From positions 434,001-498,000 of the forward strand of contig DHWB01000004.1 of assembly GCA_002412965.1 (NCBI GenBank): a DNA stretch of 64,000 bases, written 5' to 3'. The stretch is from Desulfomicrobium sp. UBA5193 (GTDB taxonomy: Bacteria; Desulfobacterota; Desulfovibrionia; Desulfovibrionales; Desulfomicrobiaceae). The position numbers and the translations under genes were made by a program. The notes beneath the pieces are model-generated. The model saw only the letters and a list, made by a program, of their open reading frames with translations. It was not told the origin of the DNA and made no database searches. Below, in pieces: positions 40,564 through 50,042 of the stretch (position 1 is its first letter; every line of letters begins with the position of its first letter).

Positions 40564-41871
40564 TTATTTGGCGTATTCGTAGCGCTTGGTGACCCGGTCC
40601 GAGAGCTGGGCATGGGCGTATCCGGCCTGACGGGATTTGGCGAAGCGCTCTTCGGCTTCCTGGCTGCACATGTCGCAACCCTGCACCGGGACGTGCAAAC
40701 CCAGAGACTTGGGAGTCTGGGCCGTTTCGCTTTCAACGATCAAGAGTCCCGGACAGTGCGGACAGTCCTTGAGGCGCTCGACCTGAGTCTCGGTGATGTC
40801 GTCGGTGTCGTAGTAGATCGAGCGGCGGCGTACGAAATATCCGCCTTCACGTACTGTTTCCGAGGGCCTTGGGTTGAAATAGATCTCGGGCAGCTGGTCG
40901 CAGAGGGCGTTCAGATAGTCGATGGTCGATTTCTGCTCGCGAATCTTTTCCCGGTCCAGATCCGGTTCCTGCACCGCCGAGAAATCCACGCCGGCCAGGG
41001 CCAGGCTGATGCCCAGGTTGACGTAGGGCAGGGCGCCCTTGATGGCGTAACCACCCTCAAGCACCGCGATGTCGGGTTTGAGCATCTGGGTGAGTTTCGC
41101 ATAGCCTTGGGCCGTGAAGTTCATGTTGGTGATGGGATCGGAGAAATGGTTGTCCTGCCCGGCGGAGTTGATGATCAGGTCCGGCTTGAAATGGTCCAGG
41201 ATGGGCATGACGATGCGCTCCACGGTCATCAGGTAGCCTTCGTCCGAGGTGCGCGGGGGCATGGGCACGTTGATGGTGCGGCCAAGGGCCTTGGGGCCTC
41301 CGGATTCGGACGGGAAGCCCGTGCCGGGATACAGGGTGCGGCCGTCCTGGTGCAGGGAAATGAAGAGCACGTCGGGATCATGCCAGTAGATGTCCTGGGT
41401 GCCGTCGCCATGATGACAGTCCGTGTCGACCACGGCCACGCGCAGGTTGCCATAGTGTTCGCGGATCCATTCGATCATGACCGCTTCGATGTTGATGTTG
41501 CAGAACCCTCGGCTGCCGTGGACCGTGCGCATGGCGTGGTGGCCGGGGGGGCGGACCACGGCGAAGGCGCGCTGGCGCTCCTTTTCCATGACCAACTGGG
41601 CGGCGCGGATCACGCCTCCGGCGGAGATGAAATGCGAATCGGTGCAGACGGATTGCACGCTTGGAAAGCAGAAGTGGGCGCGCATGATGTCTTTTTGCTC
41701 GGCCACCAGGGGGCGGTATTCGCGGATGCCCTCGATGTCGAAAATGCCTTCTTCCCGGAACTGGTCCTGGGTGTACAGCAGACGCTCCTCCCGTTCTGGG
41801 TGGGTCGGGGAGATGGCCCAGTCGAAGGCCGGAAAGAATATGATGCCGAGGCTCGATTGTGCGGTGAGCAT
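40564..41871 (-). CDS. histone-deacetylase-family hydrolase with Cys-rich C-terminus
   Basis: A 435-residue protein of the HDAC/acetoin-utilisation/acetylpolyamine amidohydrolase superfamily. Zinc and catalytic residues are in PPGHHAMRTVHGS (HH pair), VVDTDCHHGDGTQ (Asp, His) and SAGQDNHFSDP (Asp), so it should be active. Unlike usual family members it continues for ~100 residues with two Cys pairs (CPHC and CDMC), likely a zinc or iron site. The substrate may be an acetylated lysine or polyamine. It is 11 bp downstream of the hydantoinase-like gene. Confidence 0.85.
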   Translation of the reverse strand: MLTAQSSLGIIFFPAFDWAISPTHPEREERLLYTQDQFREEGIFDIEGIREYRPLVAEQKDIMRAHFCFPSVQSVCTDSHFISAGGVIRAAQLVMEKERQRAFAVVRPPGHHAMRTVHGSRGFCNINIEAVMIEWIREHYGNLRVAVVDTDCHHGDGTQDIYWHDPDVLFISLHQDGRTLYPGTGFPSESGGPKALGRTINVPMPPRTSDEGYLMTVERIVMPILDHFKPDLIINSAGQDNHFSDPITNMNFTAQGYAKLTQMLKPDIAVLEGGYAIKGALPYVNLGISLALAGVDFSAVQEPDLDREKIREQKSTIDYLNALCDQLPEIYFNPRPSETVREGGYFVRRRSIYYDTDDITETQVERLKDCPHCPGLLIVESETAQTPKSLGLHVPVQGCDMCSQEAEERFAKSRQAGYAHAQLSDRVTKRYEYAK

Positions 41872-41882
41872 GGTCCCTCCGG

Positions 41883-43544
41883 TTAGGAAGCCAGGGTGGT
41901 GATGACGCCGGGCCGCATCTGGCAGCGGACGCGGATGTTTCGGCCTATGGTGTAATGGCCTTCGACCATGTTGAAGGCATCGGCCTGGATGACCTGGATG
42001 TCACCTTCCTCGGCCGGGATGCCCTGGCGGTCCAGCTCGGCCCGCAGCATGGTGGTGGCGTCGTGTACGGCTTCTTCCAGGGTGTAGGTGCGCTTGACGG
42101 TTTTGTGGATGCCAAGGCCGGGCACGGTGAAGCTGCCGCGCGAAGTGTCCACGGTCAGGACCAGAGACTGGGTCGGCCGGGTCAGACAGGCTCCGATGGC
42201 GTTGGCCACCTGGGCGTACTGCGGCGCGACGACGGGCAGGCCGAAGGTTTCCTCCAGGAGCGGGGCCATGGCCTCGGCGGGGCCGCCGATGACCAGGATG
42301 CGCTTGGGCTGGACCGTGCGGTCCTCCAGAAGTTCCTGGATGGTGTAAACCGGGCGGGCGTTGATGGCCGCCAGGAAAGCGTGGACTTTCTTCTTCAGGA
42401 TGTCCAAGGCCAGGCTGACGGCCTGTTCGGCGCATTCCCGGGCCGAAAGTCCCTGGGCCATGGCCACTTCCTTGATGCCCTTGGCCGAACGCTCCCGGTC
42501 TCCGAAGGAGGCGTGGCCCAGGACGTTCATGGCGTCCATCAGAGCAGGGGCGGGGCCACCAGCGGCCATGCACGGGCCGTGGCGGTCGGGGCCGATGCGC
42601 AGCTGTCCGCCTCGGGAACTGATGAAGGAATCTCCGCCGATGCCGATGGACTCGACCTTGAGCGCCCGGACCAGGGTGGGATGATCGCAGATGGAGATGC
42701 CGTCGCGCTCCAGGAGCGGAATGCCGTCCAGCAGCACGGCCATGTCAGTGGTCGTTCCGCCGATGTCCAGGATCAGGGCGTCCTCGGCCGCCGGGACGGT
42801 GCTCAGGATGCCCATGACCGAAGCGGCCGGGCCCGAAAAAATGGACTGGACCGGGATCTCGCGGGCGAGTTTCAGGGGCATGGTCCCGCCGTCGGCCTTG
42901 ACGATGTTGATGTCGGCCTGAATGTTCAGATCGTGCAGGCTTTGCTCCAGGGCGTCGGCAAAGGCGTTGAAGGTCCGCCAGACGGCGGAATTGTAATAGA
43001 CCGTGCTGACGCGGCGGCCGAAGTTCAGCCTCTCCGACACGCGGTGCCCTTGGGTCACGAAATCGGCCTGGGGAGCGAGGGCTTCGGCGATGGTGATTTC
43101 CTGCTCCGGGTTGCGGGTGCAGAACTTGCCCACCACCCCGTAGACCCGGATGCCTTCCTCCCGGCAGCGCGTGGCCATGGGCTTGATCTGGTCCACGCGC
43201 GCCTTGGCGGAGATGGACCCTCGATGGTCGACGCATCCGGCCAGCACATGGTATTGGCTGCCGAGGGCGTAGGCGCCGGCATCGATGCCCGGACCGGGGA
43301 TGACGAACATGCCCACCTTTTCGGTGCGCCCGGTGACGATGGCGTTGGTGGAGAGGGTGGTGCTCAGGTTGATGGTGCGGATTTCCGCGCCCTTGCAATC
43401 TTTCAGGATGGCGCACAGCACCTCGGAGATGGTCGCCAGCAGGTTGTCATGATCCGTGGGGACCTTGGCCATGGCTTCCACCCGGCCTTCCCGGATGCAG
43501 ACGCCGTCAGTGTGGGTTCCTCCGACATCGATTCCGATAAGCAT
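41883..43544 (-). CDS. hydantoinase/oxoprolinase-family ATPase (HyuA-like)
   Basis: A 553-residue protein starting MLIGIDVGGTHTDGV, the phosphate-1 loop of the actin-like HyuA family. Other features are NLSTTLSTNAIVTGR, SGPAASVMGIL, and LILDIGGTTTDMAVLLDG (second phosphate loop). A longer frame to 44006 overlaps the divergent IMPase gene and is rejected. Members act on cyclic ureides or lactams, often with a HyuB partner, which is absent here. The substrate is unknown. Confidence 0.85.
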   Translation of the reverse strand: MLIGIDVGGTHTDGVCIREGRVEAMAKVPTDHDNLLATISEVLCAILKDCKGAEIRTINLSTTLSTNAIVTGRTEKVGMFVIPGPGIDAGAYALGSQYHVLAGCVDHRGSISAKARVDQIKPMATRCREEGIRVYGVVGKFCTRNPEQEITIAEALAPQADFVTQGHRVSERLNFGRRVSTVYYNSAVWRTFNAFADALEQSLHDLNIQADINIVKADGGTMPLKLAREIPVQSIFSGPAASVMGILSTVPAAEDALILDIGGTTTDMAVLLDGIPLLERDGISICDHPTLVRALKVESIGIGGDSFISSRGGQLRIGPDRHGPCMAAGGPAPALMDAMNVLGHASFGDRERSAKGIKEVAMAQGLSARECAEQAVSLALDILKKKVHAFLAAINARPVYTIQELLEDRTVQPKRILVIGGPAEAMAPLLEETFGLPVVAPQYAQVANAIGACLTRPTQSLVLTVDTSRGSFTVPGLGIHKTVKRTYTLEEAVHDATTMLRAELDRQGIPAEEGDIQVIQADAFNMVEGHYTIGRNIRVRCQMRPGVITTLAS

Positions 43545-43799
43545 AAATCCGATCCTTGGGGCTAACGTTTGGCCGTGACGGGTGCCGCGGCTCCCAGGTG
43601 TCTTCGGTGGTCTTGCTTTTTGTAAAGACCGCGTCGAGGGCTTCGGGCTTGTGTTTTTTCCAGGTATGCCGCACCTCGGGCCTGGGGTCGTGCGCGGCGC
43701 GGGCCGCAAAGGTGAAGAAACACAAGTTGCTTTTTCAAGTTGCATATTTACCGGACTGCAGACGAAGCGCAAGCAGAATTCCGTAAACGGAGGGAAATC

Positions 43800-44594
43800 A
43801 TGGATAAACAGCTGGTGGACGGTTTTTTGGCCTGCGTGCGGGAGGCCGGAGGGGTGGTGCGCGCACAGTGGAATGATTCCAAGCAGATCACGTTCAAGGG
43901 GCGCATCGACCTGGTCACCCAGACCGATCTGGCCGTGGAACGCCTGCTGCTGAGCGGGCTGCCCGGACTGCTGCCCGGTTCGACGGTCCTGGCCGAGGAA
44001 TCGCACGCCAGCCTAGATCCGGGAGACCTGGCCTGGATCGTGGACCCCGTGGACGGCACCACCAACTATGCCCACGGCCTGCCCATGGTCGCCGTGTCCG
44101 TGGCCCTGTGGAAGGCCGGGCGGGTGGAGATGGGCGCGGTCTATCTGCCGATGCTTGAGGAACTTTTCTGGGCCGTGCGCGGGCAGGGCGCTTTTCTGAA
44201 CGGGGCGCCCATCGCCGTCAGCCGGGAGGGGACAATGCAAGCGGCACTCATCGCCACTGGATTCCCGTATTCATTCCATACGGAGGTGGATCGGATCTGC
44301 GAGCGTTTGCGGCGCGTGCTGCTGGCGTCCCAGGGCATCCGGCGCATGGGTTCGGCGGCCATCGACCTGGCCTACACGGCCTGCGGCAGGTTCGAAGGCT
44401 ATTACGAGACCGGCCTCAAGCCATGGGACACGGCCGCGGGCTGGCTGCTGGTGGAGGAGGCCGGAGGCCGGGTCAGCGCTCTGAACGGCGGCTACGCTTT
44501 GGGCGAGCACATGATCGTGGCCACCAACGGGGCCATTCATGAGGACTTGCTTGCCCTGCTTCATCTGGAGGGCACAGCGGACTCCATCCCGTGA
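43800..44594 (+). CDS. inositol-monophosphatase-family phosphatase
   Basis: A 264-residue Mg-dependent phosphatase. Metal motifs are LAEESHA (Glu), WIVDPVDGTTNYAHGLP and KPWDTAAGWLLVEEAGG. ATG 43800 has GGAGGG upstream, while the frame extends to 43740 without an RBS. Family members include SuhB and CysQ; substrate cannot be told apart here. Its stop lies directly against the convergent small gene. Confidence 0.9.
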   Translation: MDKQLVDGFLACVREAGGVVRAQWNDSKQITFKGRIDLVTQTDLAVERLLLSGLPGLLPGSTVLAEESHASLDPGDLAWIVDPVDGTTNYAHGLPMVAVSVALWKAGRVEMGAVYLPMLEELFWAVRGQGAFLNGAPIAVSREGTMQAALIATGFPYSFHTEVDRICERLRRVLLASQGIRRMGSAAIDLAYTACGRFEGYYETGLKPWDTAAGWLLVEEAGGRVSALNGGYALGEHMIVATNGAIHEDLLALLHLEGTADSIP

Positions 44595-44804
44595 TCAGAT
44601 GCTCATTTTCAGGCAGGAAGCCAGGGGCACGAGGTCTCCCTTGGAATTATAGATCGTACCGTTCTCTTCGACCTCTGCGCACGTATCGGTTTGATACGGG
44701 GTCTGGTTCATCCGCTGTTTCTTCTTCTTATGACCCAGATCCCAGGATTGCTGTCCTTCCCGTCTTTGTCCCTGGGCCTGCGGTTTGTCCACGCGTAAGC
44801 TCAT
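44595..44804 (-). CDS. small hypothetical protein
   Basis: A 69-residue polar protein (MSLRVDKPQAQGQRREGQQS ... CAEVEENGTIYNSKGDLVPLA). CAAGGAGGCGAAG precedes the start, a strong ribosome-binding site, supporting it as real. It has two Cys and a basic KKKKQR stretch. No family is recognised. It ends back-to-back with the phosphatase gene. Confidence 0.55.
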   Translation of the reverse strand: MSLRVDKPQAQGQRREGQQSWDLGHKKKKQRMNQTPYQTDTCAEVEENGTIYNSKGDLVPLASCLKMSI

Positions 44805-44921
44805 CTTCGCCTCCTTGGCCTTCCCTGGCCGCGGGTTGTTGCGTCAAACAGGGCGTCCATGCCCTGTACCATGTATCGGCCGATTCGCAAAAAACTTGAG
44901 CGGGCGCGCCCTGAAGATGTG

Positions 44922-44956
44922 AAAAGGCCCCGGATGCAAGCACCCGGGGCCTTATT
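44922..44956 (-). terminator. terminator after the duplicated-motif small protein gene
   Basis: AAGGCCCCGG pairs with CCGGGGCCTT around a 10-nt loop, with TTTT on the minus-strand side. It lies 40 bp after the stop at 44996. Confidence 0.8.
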
Positions 44957-44995
44957 GCGGAGGAGTTCCTCGCAATGAGCGTCATGTCCAATCCG

Positions 44996-45280
44996 TCATG
45001 CCAGACTGTCGAGGAGGGTGCCCCGGCCCGTGTACGCGGGCATGAGCACATCCGTCTGGAACGTGTACGAGTTCTGGGGTTGATAGCGGTTGGTGTTCGT
45101 GTTCATGTAGTCGAGGGTTGTGCTGACCAGGGACGCATCGAATGTCTCCTTGTCAAAGGGCGCTGCATTCGAGGCCCCGCCGCCGTGCATGTACTCAATG
45201 GTCTTTCCGACCACGGCGGCTCCGAAGGTCTGTTTGTCGTAGATCTGGGAACTGTTCCCGGCGATGCCTTGAATATCCAT
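44996..45280 (-). CDS. small protein with an internal duplication
   Basis: A 94-residue protein starting MDIQGIAGNSSQIYDKQTFG, with AAGGGAGGAG upstream. It contains the same motif twice: DKQTFGAAVVGKTIEYM and DKETFDASLVSTTLDYM, about 29 residues apart. No signal peptide, membrane segment or cysteine is present. Flanked by its own terminator, so it is probably expressed. The function is unknown. Confidence 0.65.
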   Translation of the reverse strand: MDIQGIAGNSSQIYDKQTFGAAVVGKTIEYMHGGGASNAAPFDKETFDASLVSTTLDYMNTNTNRYQPQNSYTFQTDVLMPAYTGRGTLLDSLA

Positions 45281-45402
45281 AACTCCTCCCTTTTGAAGGA
45301 CACGACGCCTAATCGAATGTATCGGCAGGAATAGCGTAAAACTTGAGGAAGTGAAAGGAAAGTCGGTGGAAGCCGGGGAATTTCATCAGGAATCGGGAGA
45401 CC

Positions 45403-46248
45403 TCAGGAAGCGAACCAGCGCAGTCCCGGCATGCCGGACAACAGGCCCTGGCGGGTGCAGTGTTCGCCGAAGAGGGCGAGCCCGGCCTGTTCATGGGGAC
45501 CCAATTCGTAGCCCATGGCCCGCCAATATCGGAGCAGGTCCGGGCTGGTCAGCCAGTCGGGTCGGTCTGGCAGGCGGGACAGGGCGTCGAAGTGGGCGTC
45601 AAGGCTTGCGGTGATGGCGCCGATCTGTTCCTGCAGGCGCTGGAGCAGGCGGCGCGTGGGCGCGGACAGGCCGCGGCGCACGATCCAGACCGCGAAGACA
45701 AAGGGCAGCCCTGTCCAGGACGACCATTGCGTGGCCAGATCGTAAATATGGTAGTCGGCTGGCGGATGCACGAAATGGCGCAGGGCCAGGTTGCCGATTT
45801 CAAGGAACGGCCGCCCTGTGGCAAGGCCGGAGCCGGGTTCGACCTCCTGCCACTGCGCTTCGGGCAGGCCCCATTTTTGGGACCAGAGCACTTTCAAGAG
45901 GGCCGTGGACGTGGCCGAAGCCCCTGTCAGGCAGACCGGGCCGGGATGGCGGGCCAGCCAGGCGGGCAACTCGTCCAGGGGGGCCGGAGAAAGAAAGAGG
46001 ACGCTTTGGACTTCGGCCTGCGCGCAGATGGAGGCGCCGGGCAGCAGTTCATAGCGTTCGGCGTGGAGCAGGTACTCGAACGAGGAGGACGGGGAGATGT
46101 CCAGCCCGCCTGTGGCCAGGGCGTTGTTCAGCTGGCTGGGATGGCCGGGTTGATAATGAAAATCGGGACCTTCCGGGCACATGTCCGCCAAGAGATGGAA
46201 GATATGCCACATGTTGAGGTAGTCGATTCTGCCGATGTGAAGTGTCAT
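45403..46248 (-). CDS. mqnA: chorismate dehydratase (futalosine menaquinone pathway)
   Basis: A 281-residue periplasmic-binding-protein-like enzyme, starting IGRIDYLNMWHIFHLL with PSQLNNALATGGLDISPSSS and EIGNLALRHF following. These are MqnA features; MqnA makes 3-enolpyruvyl-benzoate from chorismate. It fits sulfate reducers that make menaquinone through futalosine. It stands alone behind the adk terminator. Confidence 0.88.
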   Translation of the reverse strand: MTLHIGRIDYLNMWHIFHLLADMCPEGPDFHYQPGHPSQLNNALATGGLDISPSSSFEYLLHAERYELLPGASICAQAEVQSVLFLSPAPLDELPAWLARHPGPVCLTGASATSTALLKVLWSQKWGLPEAQWQEVEPGSGLATGRPFLEIGNLALRHFVHPPADYHIYDLATQWSSWTGLPFVFAVWIVRRGLSAPTRRLLQRLQEQIGAITASLDAHFDALSRLPDRPDWLTSPDLLRYWRAMGYELGPHEQAGLALFGEHCTRQGLLSGMPGLRWFAS

Positions 46249-46255
46249 GGTGCAT

Positions 46256-46282
46256 GAAAAAGGCGGGGCTGACCCCGCCTTC
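46256..46282 (-). terminator. adk terminator
   Basis: AAGGCGGGG pairs with CCCCGCCTT around a 4-nt loop and is followed by TTTTT on the minus strand, between adk and mqnA. Confidence 0.88.
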
Positions 46283-46307
46283 CTCGTTCTTCAAATGTGC
46301 GTGCGGC

Positions 46308-46976
46308 TTACAGCTGAGCCATAAGGGTGGCGCGGATGTCGTCGATGGAGCCTTCGCCGTCCAGTTCAATGTACTTGAAGCCAGCTTCCTTGGCCAAGTT
46401 CTTGTAATAGTAGGAAGCTGCCAGGGTGCCGGTGGTCGCGTCGTAGTAGATGTTGTGACGCTTGTCGATGGCGTCCTCATCCTGGTCATCGGCGCGGGCG
46501 GTCAGTTCGCCGCCGCAGACGCGGCATACGTCGCCGTTTGGCTTGATGGCGTCGATGAAGATGTTGTTGGGATGGTTGTTGTCGTTCTTGCAGAGGCGGC
46601 GGCCCATGATGCGGTTCTTGGCCACTTCGCGGGGCAGGAGGATTTCAATGACGAAGTCCAGCTTGACGCCATCGGCCTGCAGTGCTTCCCACAACTTCTG
46701 GGCCTGCACGATGGAGCGGGGAAAGCCGTCCAGCAGCCAGCCATTGGGGCTGGAGTTCTTCAGCACGTCGAGGACCATGGGGATGGTGATGTCGTCAGGA
46801 ACGAGTTCGCCACGATCGATGAAGGCCTTGGCCTTCATGCCCAGTTCGGTGCCGCCGCCGATGTGCTTGCGGAAGATCGCACCGGACTCGATGTGATCCA
46901 GGTCATACTTCTTCTTCGCCAGGGAGCCCTGGGTTCCCTTGCCACTGCCGTTGGGTCCGAAAATCAGAATATTCAA
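46308..46976 (-). CDS. adk: adenylate kinase with metal-binding LID
   Basis: A 222-residue enzyme converting AMP and ATP to two ADP. P-loop FGPNGSGKGTQ, the AMP-binding HIESGAIFR segment, and LLDGFPRSIVQAQKL are present. The LID carries Cys129, His135, Cys151 and Cys154, the Zn/Co/Fe-binding set described for Desulfovibrio gigas adenylate kinase. The spacing is identical. Monocistronic. Confidence 0.95.
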   Translation of the reverse strand: MNILIFGPNGSGKGTQGSLAKKKYDLDHIESGAIFRKHIGGGTELGMKAKAFIDRGELVPDDITIPMVLDVLKNSSPNGWLLDGFPRSIVQAQKLWEALQADGVKLDFVIEILLPREVAKNRIMGRRLCKNDNNHPNNIFIDAIKPNGDVCRVCGGELTARADDQDEDAIDKRHNIYYDATTGTLAASYYYKNLAKEAGFKYIELDGEGSIDDIRATLMAQL

Positions 46977-47117
46977 GGCGTAAACCTCCTGTAAAAAATT
47001 TCACAAAGTACTATAGCCAGCCCTGAGACCTGTCAATGAAAGATCGGAAGCGCTCTTGTCAGGCGTGATGGGCACGGGTAGGGTTGGTGCAAATCCATAA
47101 CGATCGGGGGAGTGCGC

Positions 47118-47918
47118 ATGGGAATTTTGGACGAATGGGGCGACGCTCTCGTGGAGGAAGGCCTGCGCGAGGCGGCTGATACCTTTTTTGGCGTGCGCAA
47201 GGCCCTGGATGAAGAGATCGCCTATTTCGAGACCCAGGCGGCCAAGCTCAAAACCCAGGCCGAGGAGATCCGGTCCTGGTTCGCGGGCCTGAACTGTCTG
47301 CTTGGGTCCCAGCCCAACAGCCGTCTTCTTTTCGACGCTCTGGGCGTCACTCTGGATGACCCCACCCTTTACACGCATCTGGTCTGCAGCCTGCAGTTTC
47401 GACGGCCGCGCAGTTTCACCCGCAAGGGCCTTTTCGGCAAGACCGTGTGGGAGGTTTACGAGCCGTTGGCCCGCATGATTCAGGCCTACATGCATGGCGA
47501 CCACTATTCCGATCCCCTCCTGCCGGGCCGGGTGCTGGTCAGCGTGCATCATGAACAGCTGCGCAAACATTGCGAGGAGATCAACGCGCGCATCGCCCGC
47601 GTCAATGAATCCAACCGCCCTTCCGAATCCCTGGGCTTTGCCAAGCGTTTGGACCAGACCCAGGTCTTCAAGGAGTCGGTCACGGGCGGAGGGGGCCAGA
47701 CCTGGAATCTGGACAAGGACATGGCCTTTGCGCCGCTTGATTTCGATGCCTTCAAGTTGCCCGCGTTTCCGGATCTGCCGGTGGACAATCGGGCCCAGTC
47801 CGCTTTGCAGGCTTGTTGCGGGCGGATTTTCGACCGTGAGCGCAGTCGTGTCGATGCCATCATGGAAGAAGTCTTCGATCCCGCCGACAAGAAGGTCTGC
47901 ATCCTGGACCGCAACTAG
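47118..47918 (+). CDS. hypothetical protein with N-terminal coiled coil
   Basis: A 266-residue soluble protein, not recognised. The N-terminal ~60 residues are helical (FGVRKALDEEIAYFETQAAK) and the rest is mixed, with a Gly-rich loop SVTGGGGQTWNLDK. ATG 47118 has GGGGGAG five bases upstream. It is divergent from adk and convergent with the selenopeptide maturase gene. No sequence link to the latter is visible. Confidence 0.6.
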   Translation: MGILDEWGDALVEEGLREAADTFFGVRKALDEEIAYFETQAAKLKTQAEEIRSWFAGLNCLLGSQPNSRLLFDALGVTLDDPTLYTHLVCSLQFRRPRSFTRKGLFGKTVWEVYEPLARMIQAYMHGDHYSDPLLPGRVLVSVHHEQLRKHCEEINARIARVNESNRPSESLGFAKRLDQTQVFKESVTGGGGQTWNLDKDMAFAPLDFDAFKLPAFPDLPVDNRAQSALQACCGRIFDRERSRVDAIMEEVFDPADKKVCILDRN

Positions 47919-48209
47919 GCTCTGCGCCGGCCTTGTGCTTGATGGATCCGCTGAACGAGCGCAAGGCGGACACCCCTCTGTATCTGTCCGCGGCGCGGCG
48001 TTTTTCGGACACGTTTGGAGAGCGGGTGGTGAACAAGATGGCCGCTCCGGGCTCCGGTCTGCAAAGCAGCCTGAAAGCCTGCCCTGTACCTTGTGCCAAG
48101 AGCAACGGACGAAACCGGGTGGAGCCTCTGATGCCTCGTCAGCGCATGGACCGTTTGCGGTAACAAAATGGGCGGATGACCCCTCTTTTCCATTCACGGC
48201 GCAAGTGAT
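47919..48209. other. gap between convergent genes, no confident gene
   Basis: A 76-codon frame on the plus strand (47933-48163) exists but has no ribosome-binding site or recognisable fold. No hairpin with a T run was found. Confidence 0.4.
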
Positions 48210-49823
48210 TCAAGAGACCGACTTGGCGGGAGGCTGGGGCAGAAGGATTGGTCCCGGGCAAAATGGGTCGCGATCCTTGGCGATGTCTAGGCCCAGGCCT
48301 GAAACTACCGCCGGACAACCGCCGCATGTCGCCACGATGGAGCATTCCCGGCAGGCTTCGCTTCGGGTACGGTAACTGACGGCTGCTTGCCCGTCGTAAA
48401 TTTCGCCCAGAGATGCGGTTGAAATGTTTCCGATAAGAGAAGGAAATTTTCGGCAGGCATGCACTTCCCCGTCCGGGAGCAAGGCCATGAAATTAAAAGC
48501 TGCTCCACAGCCGAATCCGGTGCAGCCCCCGAATTGTGGCTTTCCTGTGGCTGCCAAATGAGCATTGAGTATGTTGTCCTTGAAAGACAATACACTGAGC
48601 CGTGAGGCGCCCTCGCAATACCTTGCCGCAAACTCTTGAAATTTCTCGGGATCGGGCAGGGCAAGAGCAGCTCCTCTTCCCACTGGCGAGAGCCGGTTGA
48701 AGGCTAGGCCCCAGACTTTCCCTTCCAATAATTCCGCCAAGGGCAGTACCTGGTTCATGTTATCCCGCGTCAGAGTAAGCATGACCTGCCCTTGGATATC
48801 GACAGCCCGCAATACCTCAAGAAAGTTCATGACGCGCTGGAAATGCCCATGACCGCGGATGGAATCGTTGTGTTCGGGTAATCCTTCCAGGCTGACCTGA
48901 AAGTATTCCGGCCGGGCGATTTTCAGGATCGAGTCCATCATTTCCCTGGTGGTCGGATTTCCGAGGATGGCCACGGCGAAACCCTTCCGGGCTGCCCGCT
49001 CGTAGACTTCCAGAAATCCGGGGTAGAGCAGGGGATTTCCTCCGGAAAAACTTATCTGCCCGCGAACGTGCCGATCCCGGCAAAAAGAATGGAAATCATC
49101 GATCACATCCAGAGCCTTGTCCACGGCCATATTCGATCGGGCGCTGCGGTCGTAGCAATGACGACAAAACAGGTCGCAATCCTGGGTGATATGCCACTGC
49201 AGGGTGAAGACTTCCGCGCTGAGATGTTTTTCCGGGATGGAAAGGCTGTCGGAAAAATCCTGGCGCTTGCGTCGTATGAGTGATGCGGGAGAAAGGAGAA
49301 TGCCTTTGCCCAAGGCTCTTCGGAGAAGGATATCGACAAGGCCGGGCGTAACGTTGGCTTCTGTTTCCGCGTTCGAGGGATCCACCCCATCCGTGATAAT
49401 TTTGATTGCGGCGAGATCTTCAGGCTTTGCTACCGCGACATTAACTTTTTGCATGCCTCTATTTTTCCACACCATGATAATTTCTTGATCGGGCACAGAA
49501 CATATATTTGTGTCGAGGCCGTGAATGACGTCAACACATCCAGAAGTATGCAGCACACATAACTCAAGGCTCTGATTCACAACAATGCCTTCACGTGGTC
49601 CTGGTAGAAAAACCATCTTTGACGCAACTTTCTCCATTGCAAGTTCCAATGCACAGATATCCGGGAGAAAGAAAGGGGCCAACCCTTCCCGCGAAATCTC
49701 CGCAATAGCCGTGAGGAGCATTGCTGCACTCTTGCTGTGGGCTGTCTCAAGAATGGAGAGTGTTTCCGCATCGAGAAATGATGCTGTCACTGGATAAAGC
49801 GTATGCAGTGGCGCTTGATTCAT
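48210..49823 (-). CDS. sbtM: selenopeptide maturase, radical SAM/SPASM (SbtM-like)
   Basis: A 537-residue radical SAM enzyme. Residues ~1-200 form an extra N-terminal domain of the sort that recognises leader peptides. The radical SAM core has DCDLFCRHCYDRS (CxxxCxxC) near residue 215 and ISFSGGNPLLYP (GGE-like). The C-terminal SPASM domain supplies CTGFGCG, VHACRKFPSLIGNI, CRECSIVATCGGCPAVV and a terminal DPFCPG, enough for auxiliary 4Fe-4S clusters. This layout matches the maturase of the selenobiotic (SbtA) peptide family. It lies 264 bp downstream of the Sec-encoding sbtA on the same strand. The DNA is less GC-rich at its 5' part. Exact chemistry is unknown; thio- or seleno-azole formation has been proposed for the family. 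Confidence 0.85.
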   Translation of the reverse strand: MNQAPLHTLYPVTASFLDAETLSILETAHSKSAAMLLTAIAEISREGLAPFFLPDICALELAMEKVASKMVFLPGPREGIVVNQSLELCVLHTSGCVDVIHGLDTNICSVPDQEIIMVWKNRGMQKVNVAVAKPEDLAAIKIITDGVDPSNAETEANVTPGLVDILLRRALGKGILLSPASLIRRKRQDFSDSLSIPEKHLSAEVFTLQWHITQDCDLFCRHCYDRSARSNMAVDKALDVIDDFHSFCRDRHVRGQISFSGGNPLLYPGFLEVYERAARKGFAVAILGNPTTREMMDSILKIARPEYFQVSLEGLPEHNDSIRGHGHFQRVMNFLEVLRAVDIQGQVMLTLTRDNMNQVLPLAELLEGKVWGLAFNRLSPVGRGAALALPDPEKFQEFAARYCEGASRLSVLSFKDNILNAHLAATGKPQFGGCTGFGCGAAFNFMALLPDGEVHACRKFPSLIGNISTASLGEIYDGQAAVSYRTRSEACRECSIVATCGGCPAVVSGLGLDIAKDRDPFCPGPILLPQPPAKSVS

Positions 49824-50042
49824 GGTCTTTCCTGTAAAATTGTCATAACAATATGGTCTAACAGGATATTCTGGATTTCATCAATAAAAGATGGCAAATG
49901 ATGGCACTGTAAAAGTCGTCAATCCCATTGAGGAAAGGGATCCATGCCTTTTTAACTATCTGAAAGGATGGATTTATTCCCACCTTCGCGGGAATGACTG
50001 GTCGCGTTTCTCACGATTATTTGCAGTGATCTCAATAAACAC

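Noticed and set aside
41955..43565. 536-codon plus-strand frame opposite the hydantoinase-like gene
   Set aside because: Shadow of a gene with clear HyuA motifs on the other strand.
47001..48197. 398-codon minus-strand frame opposite the hypothetical gene at 47118
   Set aside because: The plus-strand gene has a good RBS and normal composition; the minus frame runs through intergenic sequence without motifs.
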